DNA of 64,000 nucleotides from Pedobacter steynii (GCF_900103665.1 NZ_FNGY01000005.1:92325-156324), one strand, 5' to 3'; numbered from the stretch's first letter, positions 50,924 to 59,748 are shown. Notes: generated by a model from the sequence alone, not told the origin. Numbers and translations: made by a program.

Positions 50924-53068
50924 ATGAAACATAAATCAGGCATCCTGCTGTTCATGCTCCTGCTTTGGAGCAGTTTTAGTTTTTCACAACATGATCCTAA
51001 AGCTTTAAAAGCCTGGCAGGATCAGAAGTATACAATGTTTATCCATTATGGTATCTATTCCGTATTGGGTGGCGTCTGGGAAGGAAAACCGGTAAGTAAA
51101 GGATTAAGTGAGCAAATTCAGGCCCATGCAGGGATCTATAGCGATACTTATGCTAAAGTCGCTAAAAGGTTTAATCCTGAAAAATGGAATCCGGATTCTA
51201 TTGTCTCTCTGGCAAAAAAAGCAGGGATGCGATCTATTGTGATCACTTCTAAACACCATGATGGCTTTTGCATGTTTAAAACGAATACCACAGATTTTAA
51301 TGTAGTAGATGCGACGCCCTATAAAAGAGATGTCTTAAAGGAGCTTTCTGAGGCTTGCAAACTTGGGGGATTGCGTTTCGGGTTGTACTTTTCATTGATC
51401 GATTGGCATTATCCCCAGGCTTCACCGATTTCGAGCAGCAACTCGGATTACATTACTCCGGAGCATGTGGAATACAATAAAAAACAGATTACAGAATTGT
51501 TGAGTAATTATGGTCCGGTATCGGAGCTTTGGTTTGATATGGGCTCCCAGAGTGCAACGGAAAGTAGAGAATTAAGAGATTTGGTTCACCGCCTTCAGCC
51601 CGACTGTATGATCGGCAGCAGGATTGGAAATGACATGGGCGATTTTAATGTGATGGGGGATAACCAGGAACCGGATTATACGATTGGCGTGCCATGGCAG
51701 TCTCCTGCGTCTTTCTTTGATGAAACCTGGAGCTATCGCTCCTGGCAGAATCGCGGAAGCGAAGAAGAGAAAACAAGAGAAAAGCTAACCAGCCTGATTC
51801 GTGTAGTAAGCAGGGGTGGAAACTTTCTTTTGAATATTGGCCCTAAGGGAGATGGAAGCGTGGTAGATTTTGAAAAAGATGTGCTGTTGAAAATAGGAAA
51901 ATGGCTCAATAAAAACGGGGAAGCTATCTATGGTGCTGATCCCGATCCTTTCCATGTCTCCTTTAAATGGGGCAGCTTAACGAGCAAAACCAACAAGATT
52001 TTTTTACATCTAATGGAAAATCCTGAAAATGGACAGATTACCTTACCGGAACTTCAGGGAAAGATTAAAAGTATAACTGTTCTTGGAGAAGCAAAACAAA
52101 AAGTTGTTTTCTCGCAAGATCAGTCGGGAGTAAAGATTACCGTTCCGGCAGGTCTTGACATCAATAAAGAATTTAAAGTAATTGCCATCACCTTTGTGAA
52201 TGGATATCAGGTTCCGCCTGCAAATATTGTAGCACTAAACAAGGAGGAAATCGTACTTAATTCCCATAATGCTTTTAAGCATTACAGCAATTCCGGAATT
52301 GACTACAATACCAGATACCAAAGTACTGTTAAAGAATCCTGGACCTTACAAGCCCTGGAAACCGGAAAGTATATCCCGGGAATCTATTATTCAGATCAGG
52401 AAAAAGGGAAGACGATCGATCTGGAGCTAAATGGAAAGGTTTCTGCAGTTTCTTTCTCTGATGGGAGCGTAGAAGAGCTGCCAAAGTCCGGAGCAATTGG
52501 CTGGGGAGCAATCTATCTTTCCGGACCATCAGGAGCCGGTATTGATGGATTTCCTGGTGATATCCATAACGTAAATCCTAAGCAAGGGTGGGGACGGAAT
52601 ACAGACCAGATCTGGACAAAGAAAACGGAATGGAAAAATAATGAGCAGTATACCTTAGCTGCGGAAACAGAGACTGCCGTCTATCTGATGCAGGAAATCA
52701 ATTCTGAAGCAGATCAGTCTTATCTGGCCGGAATAACGAGCACTGATGGTGTCATTGTAACGCTTAACGGGGAAATCCTCGCTAAACATAACAATCCTTT
52801 TAAAGAAGCCAAATTGAATGATGTGATCTTGCTGCCTTTGAAAAAGGGTAAGAACCAATTGCTGGTTAAATTTTATAATGGCTATAAAAAAGACATCACC
52901 CTGGGAATCAACAATAATTTAAAACAGCAGGTTTACTATAAAGAGTTGCCGGAGCTGAATATGGAAAAGGGAAAATATTATCCTTTTAGCTGGCAGCTGC
53001 ATCGTCCTTTATCTCCGCATACTACACTGGGATTGTCAAATGTTGCCCTTAAATTGCATAGAAAGTAG
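50924..53068 (+). CDS. Alpha-L-fucosidase, GH29, with long C-terminal extension
   Basis: The protein of about 714 residues has a signal peptide (to SFSFSQ). The GH29 barrel (about 25-345) shows YTMFIHYGIYSVLGGVW, TSKHHDGFCMF and GGNFLLNIGPKGDG. The expected nucleophile is D205 in LWFDMGS. About 280 residues after residue 430 form extra beta-sandwich modules, possibly carbohydrate-binding, making it longer than the GH29 at 15603. The ATG at 50924 gives MKHKSGILLFMLLLW; an upstream TTG is less likely. Copy C of the shared motif lies upstream, and FucP follows downstream. It presumably releases fucose for the pathway encoded next. Confidence 0.94.
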   Translation: MKHKSGILLFMLLLWSSFSFSQHDPKALKAWQDQKYTMFIHYGIYSVLGGVWEGKPVSKGLSEQIQAHAGIYSDTYAKVAKRFNPEKWNPDSIVSLAKKAGMRSIVITSKHHDGFCMFKTNTTDFNVVDATPYKRDVLKELSEACKLGGLRFGLYFSLIDWHYPQASPISSSNSDYITPEHVEYNKKQITELLSNYGPVSELWFDMGSQSATESRELRDLVHRLQPDCMIGSRIGNDMGDFNVMGDNQEPDYTIGVPWQSPASFFDETWSYRSWQNRGSEEEKTREKLTSLIRVVSRGGNFLLNIGPKGDGSVVDFEKDVLLKIGKWLNKNGEAIYGADPDPFHVSFKWGSLTSKTNKIFLHLMENPENGQITLPELQGKIKSITVLGEAKQKVVFSQDQSGVKITVPAGLDINKEFKVIAITFVNGYQVPPANIVALNKEEIVLNSHNAFKHYSNSGIDYNTRYQSTVKESWTLQALETGKYIPGIYYSDQEKGKTIDLELNGKVSAVSFSDGSVEELPKSGAIGWGAIYLSGPSGAGIDGFPGDIHNVNPKQGWGRNTDQIWTKKTEWKNNEQYTLAAETETAVYLMQEINSEADQSYLAGITSTDGVIVTLNGEILAKHNNPFKEAKLNDVILLPLKKGKNQLLVKFYNGYKKDITLGINNNLKQQVYYKELPELNMEKGKYYPFSWQLHRPLSPHTTLGLSNVALKLHRK

Positions 53069-53070
53069 CC

Positions 53071-53131
53071 AAAATCATTTAATGATATGATAAAATCATA
53101 AAATAAAATGTAACATAATTCGCGTCCTTTG
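53071..53131 (+). promoter_or_regulatory. Fucose-regulon motif, copy D, with -7-like box
   Basis: The 23-base motif is at 53071-53093, starting 2 bases after the GH29 stop codon. GTCCTTTG follows at 53124-53131 after 30 bases. It lies 60 bases before the fucP start and would drive the whole catabolic operon. Confidence 0.7.
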
Positions 53132-53152
53132 GATAACCAAAAAATTAAACCA

Positions 53153-54409
53153 ATGACTAAAAATAAATACCTTTTTCCATTCATCATGATCACGTCCCTA
53201 TTTTTTATGTGGGGTTTCGTGCACAATCTTGATCCAATCCTTATTCCTCACCTGAAGAAGTCGTTCAGCCTTTCTACATTGCAGGCTTCACTGGTAGACT
53301 CCGCAGTATTTATTGCTTACTTCCTGATGGCGTTACCTGCAGGATTTATCATGAAAAAGTATGGATACAAAACAGGTATCATCATTGGTTTGCTGTTATT
53401 TGCAATAGGGTCTTTTTTATTCATCCCTGCGGCAAATACACAACTATATTTTTTCTTCCTGATTGCACTTTTTATCATTGCCTGCGGACTGACGATTCTG
53501 GAAACTGCAGCAAACCCATATGCCTCTTTACTGGGGCCAGCGGAAACCTCAACTTTTCGTCTGAATTTTGCACAGTCATTTAACGGGCTGGCGGCAACGC
53601 TTGCGCCAATTATCGGAGCGAAGATCATCCTGACAAAAGGATATTCGGATACGGAGTTGAGTGCGATGACTGAGTCTGCAAAACAGGTGGCTTTGGCTTC
53701 TGAAGCTTCTAGCGTGAAAATGCCTTATCTGATTCTGGGCAGTATCATTTTGGTGATTGCGATCATCTTCGCTTTCTTAAAGCTTCCGGAGATTAAAGAA
53801 ACAGAACAAAAAGAAGGAGAGAAAACGGGGATCTTTCATGCCCTGGCACACCGTCACCTGAGCTGGGCTGTTGCGGCACAGTTTTTCTATGTGGGTGCAC
53901 AGGTTTGTGTATTCAGTTTCTTCATCCTATATGCAACCAAAGCGGCGGGAATAGATGAGCAGCAGGCGGCAAAATATGCAGGATATGGAATGGGAATGGC
54001 TTTCATGGTGGGCAGGTTTTTCGGAACCTTCCTGATGAAGTTCATCAGCGCAGGAAAGCTCTTGTCTGTCTATGCTTTTATTAATGTCATTTTATGTATC
54101 GTAGCCATAACATCGAGCGGAACAATTGCGTTGTATGCAGTAATAGGCATTGCCTTTTTTATGTCGATCATGTTCCCAACGATCTTTTCTTTGGGAATTA
54201 AAGACCTTGGTAAGGATACTAAATTTGGAAGTAGTTTAATCATTATGTCTATCGTTGGTGGCGCCATATTACCTCCGGTAATGGGATATATCAGCGATTT
54301 GACACACAATATTCAAGCGGGATATATTGTCCCTTTAATCTGTTTTGTAGTGGTATTCCTGTTTGGCATAAAAGGCCATAAGGTGAATGAAATTAAAAGT
54401 TATGAGTAA
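53153..54409 (+). CDS. fucP: L-fucose permease (MFS, FucP family)
   Basis: The protein of about 418 residues has twelve predicted transmembrane helices. FucP-family motifs include FFMWGFVHNLDPILIPHLKKSF in helix 1, ILETAANPYASLLGP in the fourth helix region, and FLNFAQSFNGLA-like FRLNFAQSFNG. FucP symports L-fucose with protons across the inner membrane. The ATG at 53153 was chosen because earlier codons (TTG at 53129) lack support and MTKNKYLFPF is the family start. The next gene, a mutarotase, overlaps its stop by eight bases. The family also carries other sugars, but the surrounding pathway supports fucose. Confidence 0.94.
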   Translation: MTKNKYLFPFIMITSLFFMWGFVHNLDPILIPHLKKSFSLSTLQASLVDSAVFIAYFLMALPAGFIMKKYGYKTGIIIGLLLFAIGSFLFIPAANTQLYFFFLIALFIIACGLTILETAANPYASLLGPAETSTFRLNFAQSFNGLAATLAPIIGAKIILTKGYSDTELSAMTESAKQVALASEASSVKMPYLILGSIILVIAIIFAFLKLPEIKETEQKEGEKTGIFHALAHRHLSWAVAAQFFYVGAQVCVFSFFILYATKAAGIDEQQAAKYAGYGMGMAFMVGRFFGTFLMKFISAGKLLSVYAFINVILCIVAITSSGTIALYAVIGIAFFMSIMFPTIFSLGIKDLGKDTKFGSSLIIMSIVGGAILPPVMGYISDLTHNIQAGYIVPLICFVVVFLFGIKGHKVNEIKSYE

Positions 54410-54734
54410 GCAATATTATTTAACGCTTGATTTGAAAGCGGATGATCAGCTGATCGCAGAATATGAGGAAATGCATCAGGCGGTTTGGCCGGAGATTATA
54501 GACAGCATCAAATCCTCAGGAATCCTGAATATGGAGATCTACAGAACAGGTAACCGCCTGTTCATGATCATGGTGGTGAGTGATGATTTTAGTTTCGAGC
54601 AGAAAGCAGCAATGGATGCCGGAAATGAAAAAGTACAGGAATGGGAAACATTAATGTGGAAATATCAACAGGCAGTACCGGGAGCTAAGCCTGGTGAGAA
54701 ATGGATGATGATGGATAAAATATTTCAATTATAA
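54402..54734 (+). CDS. RhaM-family sugar mutarotase, probably L-fucose mutarotase
   Basis: The protein of about 110 residues matches the L-rhamnose mutarotase (RhaM) family, with YEEMHQAVWPEIIDSI (conserved catalytic His), GILNMEIYRTGNRLFMIM and the tail PGAKPGEKWMMMDKIFQL. These enzymes interconvert alpha and beta anomers of 6-deoxyhexoses. Campylobacter fucose clusters carry a RhaM-like protein in place of FucU, and the same seems true here. The ATG at 54402 overlaps the fucP stop (ATGAGTAA), indicating translational coupling. An earlier ATG at 54387 would run further into fucP. Confidence 0.9.
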   Translation: MSKQYYLTLDLKADDQLIAEYEEMHQAVWPEIIDSIKSSGILNMEIYRTGNRLFMIMVVSDDFSFEQKAAMDAGNEKVQEWETLMWKYQQAVPGAKPGEKWMMMDKIFQL

Positions 54735-54740
54735 AGGGTA

Positions 54741-56399
54741 ATGTCAGCAAGCACTAAAAGTAGTTTTTTACAAATCCATCCGGATGATAATGTTCTGGTA
54801 GCCTTACAGGATTTACCTAAAGGACAGGTCATCGAATGGAACAATTCACAGATCATCTTACAGGATGATATCCGTGCAAAACATAAATTCTTTATCACAG
54901 ACCTGAAGGTAGACGACGAGGTATTGATGTATGGGGTACTGGTTGGAAAAGCCACTACGCCGATTCTTAAAGGAGGTCTGATGACCACCGAGAACATCTA
55001 TCATGCTTCGCAGGATTATAGTTTCAGGGATGTAAATTATCAATGGCAAAAACCAGATGTTTCGGCCTGGACAAACCGTACTTTCAATGGTTATCATCGC
55101 AAAGACGGCAGGGTGGGAACGGCTAATTACTGGTTGTTTGTGCCTACAGTATTTTGCGAAAACAGAAACCTGGATGTGATCAAAGAATCTTTGTACCATA
55201 CGCTGGGTTATGCGGTAACGGATAAATACAGGTCATTTACAGATCAGTTGTTAACCGCCTTTAATGAGGGAGAAAACATTGATTCCTTCCAGCTGGATAG
55301 CCTTTCTGCAATCCAGCCTGCGAAAAACAGGGCGTTTAAAAACGTGGATGGGATCAAATTTTTGAACCATCAGGGTGGCTGTGGTGGCACAAGGCAAGAC
55401 TCAGCTTTGCTGAGTAACCTGCTAGCTGCTTATGCAGATCATCCCAATGTGGCCGGAATCACAGTATTAAGTCTGGGTTGTCAGCATTTGCAGACTCAAG
55501 ACCTGCTGAATGATGTAAAGAAAAGAAATCCTGCATTCGATAAAAACATCTTAATTTTTGAGCAGCAGCAAAGCCAGAGTGAAGAACAGTTGATTAAAGA
55601 AGCTATTCTTAGAACCTTTGTAGGGCTAACAGAAATTAACAAAATAGAACGTGCCCCGGCGCCACTGAGCGAATTGTGTGTAGGGGTGAAATGTGGTGGA
55701 AGTGATGGTTTTAGCGGAATCTCTGCCAACCCTTCGGTAGGTTATACTTCCGATCTGCTGGTGGCTTTGGGTGCTAAGGTCTTGCTGGCCGAGTTTCCGG
55801 AATTGTGCGGGGCAGAGCAGAATATCATCGACAGGTGTGTGGATAAACCCACAGCCGATAAATTTATCCGCCTGATGCAGGAATACGATGCGCAGGCACA
55901 TGCAGTAGGCTCAGGTTTTCATATGAACCCTTCGCCGGGAAATATTAAGGATGGCCTGATTACAGACGCGATCAAAAGTACCGGAGCAGCAAAAAAAGCA
56001 GGAACGTCACCAGTAGTGGATGTTTTGGATTATACGGAACCGGTAACAAAACCAGGATTAAGTCTGGTATGCACACCCGGAAATGATGTAGAAGCAACGA
56101 CAGGGAAAGCAGCAAGTGGTGCAACCCTTATTTTGTTTACCACGGGTCTGGGAACCCCAACAGGAAACCCGGTATGTCCGGTAATCAAGGTGGCTACCAA
56201 TACGCAACTGGCGACAAGGATGAGTGACATCATTGATATCGATACGGGTGCCATCATCCGCGGAGAAAAAACAATTGAAGAGATGGGAATAGAAATTCTG
56301 GAATATTGTATCAAAGCTGCCAGCGGAGAAATTACTCCAAAAGCAGTATTGCTCAACCAGGATGATTTTATCCCATGGAAAAGAGGCGTTTCATTATAG
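54741..56399 (+). CDS. UxaA-family dehydratase, predicted L-fuconate dehydratase
   Basis: The 552-residue protein has an N-terminal SAF-like domain (about 1-100; HPDDNVLVALQDLPKGQVIE). The large C-terminal altronate-dehydratase domain has GRVGTANYWLFVPTVFCENRN, NHQGGCGGTRQDS, GVKCGGSDGFSGISANP and TTGLGTPTGNPVCPVIKV. UxaA enzymes dehydrate aldonates using a divalent metal. The pathway has no enolase-type fuconate dehydratase, so this gene most plausibly fills that step (L-fuconate to 2-keto-3-deoxy-L-fuconate), as UxaA-like genes do in Campylobacter fucose clusters. The next gene starts 10 bases later. The family is certain and the substrate inferred. Confidence 0.88.
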   Translation: MSASTKSSFLQIHPDDNVLVALQDLPKGQVIEWNNSQIILQDDIRAKHKFFITDLKVDDEVLMYGVLVGKATTPILKGGLMTTENIYHASQDYSFRDVNYQWQKPDVSAWTNRTFNGYHRKDGRVGTANYWLFVPTVFCENRNLDVIKESLYHTLGYAVTDKYRSFTDQLLTAFNEGENIDSFQLDSLSAIQPAKNRAFKNVDGIKFLNHQGGCGGTRQDSALLSNLLAAYADHPNVAGITVLSLGCQHLQTQDLLNDVKKRNPAFDKNILIFEQQQSQSEEQLIKEAILRTFVGLTEINKIERAPAPLSELCVGVKCGGSDGFSGISANPSVGYTSDLLVALGAKVLLAEFPELCGAEQNIIDRCVDKPTADKFIRLMQEYDAQAHAVGSGFHMNPSPGNIKDGLITDAIKSTGAAKKAGTSPVVDVLDYTEPVTKPGLSLVCTPGNDVEATTGKAASGATLILFTTGLGTPTGNPVCPVIKVATNTQLATRMSDIIDIDTGAIIRGEKTIEEMGIEILEYCIKAASGEITPKAVLLNQDDFIPWKRGVSL

Positions 56400-56408
56400 C
56401 AAGAAAAT

Positions 56409-57173
56409 ATGTTCAGTTTAAAAGGAAAATCAGCAATTATTACAGGTGGAGGTAGTGGAATAGGTAAAGCCATTTCTATGCTTTTTGCGAAGCAAGGCGC
56501 AAAAGTGCACATCATTGAATTGAATGCCGATGCGGCACAACAAACGGTAACTGAGATCGAAGCCGCGGGTGGTGTTGCTGCTGCTTATGGTTGCGATGTG
56601 AGCAATCAGGAAGCAGTAGTAAATACTTTCAGTCAGATCGGAGAAATTGATATCTTAGTAAATAATGCGGGCATTGCCCATATCGGTAAAGCAGATACGA
56701 CGAGCGAGGAAGACTTCACAAAAGTATTCAACGTGAATGTAAAAGGAGCTTATAACTGTTTATATGCCGGAATTCCGGCTTTAAAGAAAAGTGGATCAGG
56801 AGTGATCTTAAACATGGCTTCGATAGCGGCTGTAGTAGGGATCACAGATCGTTTTGCCTATTCGATGAGTAAAGGGGCGATCTTTGCAATGACACTCTCT
56901 GTGGCGCGGGATTACATGGCTGATGGCATCCGTTGCAACAGCATTTCTCCGGCAAGGGTACATACGCCTTTCGTAGATGGCTTTATTGCTAAAAATTATG
57001 CCGGACAGGAAGCGGAGATCTTTGAGAAATTATCGAAAAGTCAGCCTGTAGGACGCATGGGGAAACCCGAAGAAGTGGCCTCACTGGCACTATACCTGTG
57101 TTCGGAAGAAGCAGGGTTTATTACCGGAAATGATTATCCCCTTGATGGAGGATTTATTAAATTAAATAATTAA
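56409..57173 (+). CDS. SDR oxidoreductase, predicted 2-keto-3-deoxy-L-fuconate dehydrogenase
   Basis: The 254-residue protein has the classical SDR features: TGGGSGIGKA (cofactor loop), DVSNQ, LVNNAG and the catalytic YxxxK in FAYSMSKGAI. The end (ITGNDYPLDGGFIKLNN) is typical of FabG-like enzymes. By position between a dehydratase and an FAH-family hydrolase it most likely oxidises 2-keto-3-deoxy-L-fuconate to the 2,4-diketo acid. Homologues in Xanthomonas-type fucose pathways do this. The FAH gene follows after 10 bases. Confidence 0.88.
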   Translation: MFSLKGKSAIITGGGSGIGKAISMLFAKQGAKVHIIELNADAAQQTVTEIEAAGGVAAAYGCDVSNQEAVVNTFSQIGEIDILVNNAGIAHIGKADTTSEEDFTKVFNVNVKGAYNCLYAGIPALKKSGSGVILNMASIAAVVGITDRFAYSMSKGAIFAMTLSVARDYMADGIRCNSISPARVHTPFVDGFIAKNYAGQEAEIFEKLSKSQPVGRMGKPEEVASLALYLCSEEAGFITGNDYPLDGGFIKLNN

Positions 57174-57183
57174 AAACACAAGA

Positions 57184-58041
57184 ATGAAATTAATCAGATG
57201 GGGAGCCGCCGATCAGGAAAAGACCGGTGTAATTATAAACGATATTTGGTACGATACTTCCGCCTTTGGCGAAGATTATAATGAGCAGTTTTTTCAAAAT
57301 AACGGACTGGAAAGATTGTCTGCTTTTGTGAAAGAGAATGAAACGGAATTGCCGGTAGTACCTGCGGATACCCGCCTGGGATCTCCGGTAGCACGTCCTT
57401 CAAAAATTGTATGTATCGGTCTTAATTATGCGGATCATGCGAAGGAAACGAATGCGCCACTTCCACCAGAACCGGTGATCTTCATGAAATCGACGACTGC
57501 TTTAACCGGCCCTTTTGATGACATTATCATTCCTAAAAATTCAGTAAAAACGGATTGGGAAGTAGAGCTTGCAGTGGTCATCGGTAAAAAAGCTTCCTAT
57601 GTGGAAGAAGCAGATGCGCTGGATTATGTTGCAGGTTATGTGTTACACAATGATGTATCAGAAAGGGAATTCCAGATTGAAAGAAACGGAACCTGGGATA
57701 AAGGAAAAGGTTGTGATACTTTCGCCCCCTTAGGCCCATTCATGGCCACAGCTGATGAGTTGGCTGATGTGAACAATCTTCGCCTGTGGCTGACGGTAAA
57801 TGGTCAGAAAATGCAGGACGGAAATACGTCCAACTTTATCTTTAATGTTCCTTTCGTAGTGGCTTATGTAAGTCAGTTTATGACTTTATTGCCTGGAGAT
57901 GTGATCTCTACAGGAACTCCGGCAGGGGTAGGCTTAGGTTTTAAACCTCCAATATATCTTAAAGAAGGGGATGTGGTTGAGCTTGGTATTGATGGACTTG
58001 GAACTTCCAGACAGCAGGTAAAGAACTATGTTAAAAATTGA
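57184..58041 (+). CDS. FAH-family hydrolase, predicted 2,4-diketo-3-deoxy-L-fuconate hydrolase
   Basis: The 285-residue protein shows the FAH fold: VCIGLNYADHAKETNAPLPPEPVIFMKSTTALTGPFDDI, then DWEVELAVVIGKKA (metal-binding acidic residues), LHNDVSERE, and VISTGTPAGVGLGFKPP. Enzymes of this group cleave C-C bonds of beta-diketo acids with a divalent metal. In this operon it would split 2,4-diketo-3-deoxy-L-fuconate to pyruvate and L-lactate, the final pathway step. The lactonase gene overlaps its 3' end by 14 bases. Confidence 0.9.
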   Translation: MKLIRWGAADQEKTGVIINDIWYDTSAFGEDYNEQFFQNNGLERLSAFVKENETELPVVPADTRLGSPVARPSKIVCIGLNYADHAKETNAPLPPEPVIFMKSTTALTGPFDDIIIPKNSVKTDWEVELAVVIGKKASYVEEADALDYVAGYVLHNDVSEREFQIERNGTWDKGKGCDTFAPLGPFMATADELADVNNLRLWLTVNGQKMQDGNTSNFIFNVPFVVAYVSQFMTLLPGDVISTGTPAGVGLGFKPPIYLKEGDVVELGIDGLGTSRQQVKNYVKN

Positions 58042-58861
58042 TTCCCACCAACACTTCTGGAACTTTGACGAGGTAAGAGACAGCTGGATCACAGACGATA
58101 TGGATGTGCTCCGGGATGATTTCTTACCCCAGCATCTGAAGCCCATCCTGGACCATTATCAATTTGATGGATGTGTGGTGGTGCAATCAGATCAAAGTCA
58201 GAAGGAAAATGAGTTCCAGCTAAACCACGCCGCAAAACATGCTTTTATTAAGGGTGTAGTTGGCTGGGTGGACCTCCAGGCGAAAGACATTTCTGATCAG
58301 CTGGCGGTATTAAGCCGGCATGAAAAGCTAAAGGGCTTCAGAGAGATCCTTCAGGGAGCTGCTGATCCTGCCTTAATGTTGAAGCCGGAATTTGTAAACG
58401 GAATCAGTAAACTGAAAGAATTCGGATTTACCTACGATATCCTGATCTATCCACACCAATTGAAATATGCAACAGAACTGGCAGGCAGATTTCCTGATCA
58501 GGCTTTCGTGCTGGACCATATCGCTAAACCCGGAATCAAAGAGGGCAGCATCAGCCCCTGGAAAGAGGATCTCAAACGATTGGCGAAACATGAAAATGTA
58601 AGCTGTAAAGTCTCCGGAATGGTAACAGAAGCAGATTGGAAACGATGGAAAGCGAAGGATTTTAATCCTTATCTGGACGTAGTCTTCGAAGCTTTTGGTC
58701 CCAAAAGGGTGATGTATGGTTCAGATTGGCCGGTTTGCCTGCTTGCAGGGGATTATGGAAGGGTGCTGAGTGTCATGGAAAATTATATTGCAAAACTCTC
58801 TGAAAATGAACAGAACCTGTTCTGGGGAGAAAACGCAACTCACTTTTATAACTTAAAATAA
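58028..58861 (+). CDS. Amidohydrolase family, predicted L-fucono-lactonase
   Basis: The 277-residue protein is an amidohydrolase-2 TIM-barrel enzyme. Residues near the start (IDSHQHFWNF) supply metal/active-site histidines, FVLDHIAKP lies near residue 165, and RVMYGSDWPVCLLAG holds the catalytic Asp. The family includes L-fuconolactonase and L-rhamnono-lactonase, which hydrolyse aldonolactones. It is required between a fucose dehydrogenase and the fuconate dehydratase, so gene order fits well. The ATG at 58028 overlaps the FAH gene. The ligand cannot be proven from sequence. Confidence 0.9.
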   Translation: MLKIDSHQHFWNFDEVRDSWITDDMDVLRDDFLPQHLKPILDHYQFDGCVVVQSDQSQKENEFQLNHAAKHAFIKGVVGWVDLQAKDISDQLAVLSRHEKLKGFREILQGAADPALMLKPEFVNGISKLKEFGFTYDILIYPHQLKYATELAGRFPDQAFVLDHIAKPGIKEGSISPWKEDLKRLAKHENVSCKVSGMVTEADWKRWKAKDFNPYLDVVFEAFGPKRVMYGSDWPVCLLAGDYGRVLSVMENYIAKLSENEQNLFWGENATHFYNLK

Positions 58862-58868
58862 GCAATCA

Positions 58869-59657
58869 ATGGATCTGCAATTAAAAGATAAAGTAGTCAT
58901 CGTAACCGGTGGAGCCAAAGGTATTGGTGAAGCTATTGTAAGGTTACTGGCAAAAGAAGGGGCTACACCTGTAATCGTAGGAAGAAATGAAGCGGATAAC
59001 CAGCGCCTTGCAGATGATATTATCGCAGAAGGTGGAAATGTCTTTCAGTTGGTTGCCGAATTAACTCATCCATCTGCCAGTGAAGAAGCCATTAAAATTG
59101 TTCTGGAGAAATATGGCCGAATTGATGGATTGGTAAATAATGCAGGTGTCAATGATGGTGTAGGACTGGAAAGCGGAAACTATGAAAGTTTTGTGGAAAG
59201 CCTGCACAAAAATGTAATCCATTATTACCTGATGGCACACCATGCACTACCGGCACTTAAAAAATCTAAAGGAGCGATTGTTAACATCGGTTCAAAAGTA
59301 GCAGATACCGGGCAAGGTGGGACTTCTGCGTATGCGGCATCTAATGGGGGTAGAAATGCGTTAACCAGAGAGTGGGCGGTTGAACTCCTGCCTTATGGCA
59401 TTCGTGTGAACTCGGTGATCGTTGCAGAATGTTATACGCCATTGTATCAGACCTGGATCAATTCTATTCCTAACCCTGAAGAGAAACTGGCTTCTATAAA
59501 AGCTAAGATTCCTTTTGGGAACAGAATGACGACGGCAGAAGAGATTGCAAATACAACAGTGTTTTTGCTTTCTGAGGCGTCGAGTCATACGACAGGGCAA
59601 TTGGTATACGTCGATGGTGGGTATGTGCATCTCGACCGCTCTATCAGCCCGCTTTAA
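58869..59657 (+). CDS. SDR oxidoreductase, predicted L-fucose dehydrogenase
   Basis: The 262-residue protein has TGGAKGIGEA (cofactor loop), LVNNAG and the C-terminal TTGQLVYVDGGYVHLDRS. The usual catalytic motif YxxxK reads YAASN here (Y155, N159), so the catalytic lysine is replaced by asparagine. The proton-relay lysine is normally essential in classical SDRs, which makes this unusual unless the whole subfamily has it. It likely oxidises L-fucose to L-fucono-1,5-lactone, like FucX of Campylobacter. A large perfect hairpin lies 4 bases after the stop. The aldo/keto reductase at 22590 could be an alternative enzyme for this step. Confidence 0.82.
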   Translation: MDLQLKDKVVIVTGGAKGIGEAIVRLLAKEGATPVIVGRNEADNQRLADDIIAEGGNVFQLVAELTHPSASEEAIKIVLEKYGRIDGLVNNAGVNDGVGLESGNYESFVESLHKNVIHYYLMAHHALPALKKSKGAIVNIGSKVADTGQGGTSAYAASNGGRNALTREWAVELLPYGIRVNSVIVAECYTPLYQTWINSIPNPEEKLASIKAKIPFGNRMTTAEEIANTTVFLLSEASSHTTGQLVYVDGGYVHLDRSISPL

Positions 59658-59660
59658 TTT

Positions 59661-59748
59661 AAAAAAATCAAATGTGCTTAGACGACATCCAAATGTTTCG
59701 CTGAAGGGCAAAACATTTGGATGTCGTCTAAGCACATTTGATTTTTTT
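59661..59748. repeat. 38-base perfect inverted repeat with 12-base loop
   Basis: The arms 59661-59698 and 59711-59748 are exact reverse complements, with an A-run at one rim and a T-run at the other. The stem lies 4 bases after the fucose operon stop codon. It can act as a terminator in either direction, but is far longer than the other terminators in this window (13-16 bp). It may derive from a mobile palindromic element. Confidence 0.85.
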
